Positions 5,346-8,720 of a stretch of 8,720 nt of DNA are shown one piece after another; position 1 is the first letter of the stretch; each line of letters begins with the position of its first letter. Position numbers and translations under genes: made by a program. The DNA is from Chloroflexota bacterium. Its GTDB lineage: Bacteria > Chloroflexota > Dehalococcoidia > Lucifugimonadales > Lucifugimonadaceae. The DNA is taken from the NCBI GenBank assembly GCA_016189845.1, contig JACPRT010000026.1, forward strand, positions 1-8,720, in the 5' to 3' direction. The notes under the pieces were generated by a model, which searched no databases, was not told where the DNA came from, and saw only the letters and a program-made list of their open reading frames with translations.

Positions 5346-6782
5346 TCAGCCGATATTGGCGATCTCTGGACGCCGGGCCTGCCATGGCCTGGCTCGTTCG
5401 AATGCCGCCGCGGCCCGTAGCACGAGCGCATCGTCGCGGAACCGGCCGACTATGTGCAGGCCGACCGGCAGGCCGTCGGCGAATCCGCAGGGGATGGTCG
5501 CGGCCGGCTGACCGGTCATGTTCATAGGGAATGTGTACGGGTAGAAGCCGGTGATCGAGTGCACGGGCCTGCCCCCGATCTGCGTCGGCCGGTTTGCGGG
5601 GTCGAAGGCGGTGATCGACGTGGTCGGGGTGAGGAGCAGGTCGTACCGGTCCATGATCCCGTCCATGTAAAGCCTGAGTTCGTTGACGGCCCGCAGCGAT
5701 CTGGCGTACTGATGGCCTGGAATCGCCTTGCCTCTTTCGAGGGCGGTGCGTGCGCTCGCGCCCAGGAGGTCCCTCTGCCCCTCCAGCAGGTGGCCGTACT
5801 GCAGGTAGGCGTTAGCGCCAAAAACGTTCCAGAAATGGTCGGACAGGTCGGGCCGCAACGATATGCCGGCCTCTTCCACGCGACACCCCAGCTGTTCGAA
5901 TGCGCCCGCCGCATCAACGCAGACCCGTTCGACGCCTGGGTCGACCGCACCGTATCCGAGGTCCGCGCTCCAGCCGATCCGAAGCCCGCCAAGCGGACGA
6001 TCCAGGTCTGCCAGGACGTCGGGCAGCGCCTCGCGCAGATACGGTTGCGGGTCCCGGGCATCGGGTCCGGCGAGGGCCCGAAACAGCACCGCGGCGTCAC
6101 GGACGCCGTTCGCCATCGGGCCGGACTGCGCGAACTGGTTGGGGTCGGGCCTGCCGAGGCCGCCGGCGCGCGGCACCGATCCCTGGCTCGGCTTGAAACC
6201 GAAGACCCCGCAGAAGCTGGCGGGTATTCGAATCGACCCGCCGCCGTCGCTGCCGACCGCAAGCGCACACAGGCCTGTGGCAAGCGCCGCGGCAGCCCCG
6301 CCGCTCGACCCGCCGGTGGTGCGCGTCAAGTCCCAGGGGTTCCGGCACGGCCCAACCAGGAGGTTATCGGTGACGGTCTCGAGGTGGATCGCGATCTCAG
6401 GCGTGTTGGTCTTGCCAACGATGATCGCCCCGGCGGCCCGGACGCGTTCGGCGACGACCGAATCGCGGTCCGGTACGGTGTCCTTAAACACCAGCGACCC
6501 CATGGTGGTGCGGATGCCGCGGGTCGACTCGATGTCTTTGAGTGAAATCGGCACGCCATGGAGCGCCCCGAGCGCGTCTCCGCGCATGACCTGGGACTCG
6601 GCCTGGCGGGCTGTCTCCAGCGCTTGATCGGCGACGACCGTGATGTATGCGTGGATCGTCGGGTCGATACGGGCGATCCTGTCGAGATAGACCTTTACGA
6701 GTTCGACCGGTGAGACCTTGCGGCTCGCGACCAACTCGGCCTGTCGCCAGGCGGGGGTGAACGCAAGGTCCTGGCCAGTCAT
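5346..6782 (-). CDS. Amidase signature (AS) family hydrolase
   Basis: The gene encodes 478 residues from ATG 6780-6782, chosen because GGGAGGG (6788-6794, minus strand) lies 5 nt upstream. The frame continues open to 6914, but that extension lies within the acoX-like gene and is not credible. All elements of the Ser-cisSer-Lys triad are visible: Lys82 in PISLKDIE, Ser159 in TTGGSSGG, and Ser183 in SDGGGSIRIP, 24 residues later as in fatty acid amide hydrolase. The C-terminal segment MNMTGQPAATIPCG is also typical. The family hydrolyses amides (aryl and aliphatic amides, nitrile-derived amides, and Gln in the case of GatA). No gatB or gatC is visible and the context is catabolic, so a free amidase is more likely than GatA. 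The protein looks cytoplasmic. It follows the acoX-like gene by 43 nt on the same strand and probably shares its transcript. Confidence 0.94.
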   Translation of the reverse strand: MTGQDLAFTPAWRQAELVASRKVSPVELVKVYLDRIARIDPTIHAYITVVADQALETARQAESQVMRGDALGALHGVPISLKDIESTRGIRTTMGSLVFKDTVPDRDSVVAERVRAAGAIIVGKTNTPEIAIHLETVTDNLLVGPCRNPWDLTRTTGGSSGGAAAALATGLCALAVGSDGGGSIRIPASFCGVFGFKPSQGSVPRAGGLGRPDPNQFAQSGPMANGVRDAAVLFRALAGPDARDPQPYLREALPDVLADLDRPLGGLRIGWSADLGYGAVDPGVERVCVDAAGAFEQLGCRVEEAGISLRPDLSDHFWNVFGANAYLQYGHLLEGQRDLLGASARTALERGKAIPGHQYARSLRAVNELRLYMDGIMDRYDLLLTPTTSITAFDPANRPTQIGGRPVHSITGFYPYTFPMNMTGQPAATIPCGFADGLPVGLHIVGRFRDDALVLRAAAAFERARPWQARRPEIANIG

Positions 6783-6825
6783 TTCTTCCCTCCCAGAGAC
6801 GAGCGGCCCCGGGGCGACCGGCAGT

Positions 6826-7833
6826 TCACGGGACGCTTCCCGAAGCCGGTTGCGCTGTGATCCGGCCGGCGAGGCATGCCACCGCGCGGTCGATCTGGAC
6901 GACACGGGGCCCACTCAGACTGAGTTCGACATCCACCCGCCGGCCGGGGAGGAGCGAGACCTCGCGTTCGCCGTCCAGGGCGACCGTACCGGGCCGCAGG
7001 GTCACAGTTCGCCGCTCCCCTGGCTGCAGAACCGCCCATTCCGCTATCGGGACTTCGCGCACCATGCCTGGCCCCACCGGCGCGAGCACCCGCTCGGCCG
7101 ACTCCCGGCTGCCGAGCCTGATGTAGAGCCCCACCGGTTCGTCGATCTCGACGGGACGAAGCTGTGCGCCGATCGATGAGATCCCGATGCTCATCGGACT
7201 CGCGCGAGTCAGATACACCTCGTACACCGTGTTCAGGTCCCAGATGGCCCTGGCCCCCGTGAACATCTCCCGAGATACCGCGGCATCGACCAGGGCGAGT
7301 TCCTGTAGAGCTCCGTCCACGTAGATGTCGAGCCGCTTGCTCCGGCGGCACACCCGGTCGGCCGACGCGATCCCGGTTGCGACGGCGCCGGCCGCCAGGC
7401 CGGCGATCGTGCCTTCGACCATATCCGGGAACACGTTGTTTGTGCCGGTCGAGATCGCGACGATCGGAACGTCGCCGCAGGCCTTGGCCACCACCCTGTT
7501 AGTGCCATCGCCGCCGAGAGTGACGATGCACCGGACGCCGGCATCAGCCATGAGTCCCGCCGCTGTAGTCGAATCGTCGCTGGCCCATGCAGGCCGCATG
7601 TCGGCGTACGTGACTTCGAGCTTGCCGGCCGTGTCCTCCGCGGCCATTCGGGCCAGCCCGACGCGTTCCGGCATGACAATCACCCGCCCGACGCCCAGCG
7701 CGGAGAGCCCGGCAAACACCCTTCGCAGGATGTTCGCCTTCTCCTGGTCGGAAACAACCCGCCCCTGGGCGACCAGGCGCCGTATGTCGCGCCCCGCAGC
7801 CGGGTTCGCGATGATCCCGACCGTAGGGCTCAA
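6826..7833 (-). CDS. AcoX-like ATP-NAD kinase family protein
   Basis: The 335-residue protein has the NAD-kinase/diacylglycerol-kinase-like N-terminal fold: IIANPAAGRDIRRL (7-20), the nucleotide-binding loop LGGDGTNR (106-113), and STGTNNVFP (128-136). The whole N-terminal half fits AcoX, the conserved but functionally unproven protein encoded with acetoin dehydrogenase genes (acoXABC). The start is a TTG (7831-7833) that overlaps the TGA of the E2 gene in a TTGA, giving a 4-nt overlap, with only a weak ribosome site (GGAT). Translation is therefore probably coupled to E2. Ribosomes that finish E2 would restart here, which fits a role tied to the dehydrogenase complex. Whether it phosphorylates NAD, thiamine or lipoyl-related substrates, or is regulatory, is not known. 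The amidase gene follows after 43 nt. Confidence 0.87.
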   Translation of the reverse strand: MSPTVGIIANPAAGRDIRRLVAQGRVVSDQEKANILRRVFAGLSALGVGRVIVMPERVGLARMAAEDTAGKLEVTYADMRPAWASDDSTTAAGLMADAGVRCIVTLGGDGTNRVVAKACGDVPIVAISTGTNNVFPDMVEGTIAGLAAGAVATGIASADRVCRRSKRLDIYVDGALQELALVDAAVSREMFTGARAIWDLNTVYEVYLTRASPMSIGISSIGAQLRPVEIDEPVGLYIRLGSRESAERVLAPVGPGMVREVPIAEWAVLQPGERRTVTLRPGTVALDGEREVSLLPGRRVDVELSLSGPRVVQIDRAVACLAGRITAQPASGSVP

Positions 7834-8720
7834 GCGAGCATCCAGGCGGGGTCAGAAAGGCGCCGCGCTACGGAGCGCAGGAATTCGGCAGCCGGGGCGC
7901 CGTCCCAGGCCCGGTGGTCGAAGGTTATTGACAGCCACATCATCGACCGCGTGACCACCTGACCCTGGTGGATCGCAGGCTTCTCGACCACGCGACCCAG
8001 CCCCAGTATGCCGACCTGCGGCGGGTTCAGGAGCGGGCTAAAGGCGTCGATCCCGAACGAGCCGAGATTCGTCACGCTGAACGTGCCGCCTTCGAGGTCC
8101 TCGACTTTCAAGGCGTTGTTCTTGACGCGTGCGCTGATCTCGCGCACGGTCTTGGCGATCTCGACAAGGCTCTTGCGATCGGCGTTTCGGATCACGGGGA
8201 CGATGAGTCCTTCGGGCAACGACACCGCGAACCCGAGGTTCACCTCCGCCAGCTCGCGTATCTCCCCTTGCCCCGGACGGGATGGATCCAGGATGAGCCA
8301 GCTGTTGGCCCTGGGATGTTCGCCGAGAGCCCGGGCGGTGGCCTTCAGGACGAGGTCCTGGAACTGCGGACGCATCCGGTGCTGGCGCCAGTCCTTGACG
8401 AGCTGTTCCATTGCGGCGTTGGCGGCGGTAACGTCGGACTCGTGCGTCAGCGTGACCGTCGGAGCGGCCCCGCTTTCCGTCATCCGCCGGGCGATGGTCG
8501 CCCTCATGCCACGGAGCGGGATCGCGTTACGGACCGTTGCGCCAGCGGGCGTTGCTAGAACGGCGCCGGAAGGCGCCTGCGCGCTGGCCGGGGTCGCCTG
8601 CGCGGGAGCCGCCTGCGGGGCGGCGGCTGGTGCGGACGCGACTGCAGGTCCGGCCTGCGCCGCGCGCCTTACGTCCTCTTCGGTGACCCTGCCCCCGGGA
8701 CCCGTGCCCTGGACCGCATC
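7830..8720 (-). CDS. Dihydrolipoamide acyltransferase (E2) of a 2-oxoacid/acetoin-type dehydrogenase, partial
   Basis: The frame stays open to the right edge, giving 296 residues with the lipoyl domain outside the window. The fragment begins in the peripheral subunit (E3)-binding domain, whose end reads QGTGPGGRVTEEDVRRA (about residues 4-20). A flexible Ala/Pro/Gln-rich linker of roughly 50 residues follows, then the catalytic acetyltransferase domain. That domain shows MRATIARRM at its start, NLGFAVSLPEGLIVPV, GGTFSVTNLGSFG, and the active-site motif FDHRAWDGAP near residues 267-276, with the His and Asp that transfer the acyl group from lipoyl to CoA. The ATG at 8507 inside the catalytic domain is not the start. 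The downstream AcoX-like gene suggests an acetoin dehydrogenase E2 (AcoC-like), but pyruvate or branched-chain 2-oxoacid E2 proteins look alike. The E1 alpha and beta genes should lie beyond the right edge. Confidence 0.93.
   Translation of the reverse strand, partial: DAVQGTGPGGRVTEEDVRRAAQAGPAVASAPAAAPQAAPAQATPASAQAPSGAVLATPAGATVRNAIPLRGMRATIARRMTESGAAPTVTLTHESDVTAANAAMEQLVKDWRQHRMRPQFQDLVLKATARALGEHPRANSWLILDPSRPGQGEIRELAEVNLGFAVSLPEGLIVPVIRNADRKSLVEIAKTVREISARVKNNALKVEDLEGGTFSVTNLGSFGIDAFSPLLNPPQVGILGLGRVVEKPAIHQGQVVTRSMMWLSITFDHRAWDGAPAAEFLRSVARRLSDPAWMLA

Noticed and set aside
5454..6545. 363-codon plus-strand ORF
   Set aside because: It is antisense to the amidase, whose catalytic motifs are all present. 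The predicted protein is Arg/Gly-rich with no recognisable domain; such long shadow frames are common in GC-rich genes.
6783..6914. N-terminal extension of the amidase frame by 44 codons to ATG 6914
   Set aside because: It overlaps the end of the AcoX-like gene, encodes an Arg/Ser-rich stretch with no family match, and bypasses the strong Shine-Dalgarno (6788-6794) in front of ATG 6782.

Overview
This is a GC-rich bacterial window (roughly two thirds G+C by eye, strong G/C bias at third codon positions) that is densely packed with catabolic and redox enzymes. The gene mix is a molybdenum hydroxylase, dienelactone hydrolase, amidase-signature hydrolase, VOC protein, and an AcoX protein next to a 2-oxoacid dehydrogenase E2. 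It suits a soil or marine heterotroph such as a Chloroflexota, Actinomycetota, Rokubacteria-like or proteobacterial lineage. No marker gene fixes the taxon, so this is inference only. I see no mobile element, rRNA, tRNA or CRISPR array.

Layout. (1) 1-374 (+) is the C-terminal end of a xanthine-dehydrogenase-type molybdopterin subunit. (2) 2386-392 (-) is a probable two-gene unit: a sulfide:quinone-reductase-like FAD protein followed by a dienelactone hydrolase family protein. (3) A short divergent promoter region (2387-2475) separates it from a (+) pair, a stand-alone MetE C-terminal-domain-like zinc methyltransferase (2476-3549) and an inositol-monophosphatase-fold protein (3572-4381) that has lost two metal-binding aspartates. 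(4) 4382-4910 is a regulatory-rich stretch. It holds an inverted repeat after the phosphatase gene, an AT-rich island with a perfect 9+9 bp inverted repeat, a 58-residue gene with a strong Shine-Dalgarno, a TTCG-loop intrinsic terminator and a 22-bp near-palindrome. (5) 4911-5315 (+) is a VOC/glyoxalase-fold protein. (6) 8720-5346 (-) is a three-gene unit read leftward: the E2 acyltransferase of a 2-oxoacid/acetoin-type dehydrogenase (N-terminus outside the window), an AcoX-type NAD-kinase-fold protein overlapping it by 4 nt, and an amidase 43 nt further on.

How the genes may work together. The E2-AcoX pair points to an acetoin- or 2-oxoacid-cleaving complex whose E1 genes probably lie upstream, beyond the right edge. 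The amidase is probably co-transcribed with it, but its substrate cannot be read from the sequence. The MetE-like/IMPase-like pair is the least conventional part: a complete zinc alkyl-transfer site is coupled to a remodelled phosphatase fold. The 58-residue gene with its own operator-like promoter and terminator is the best candidate for something undescribed.
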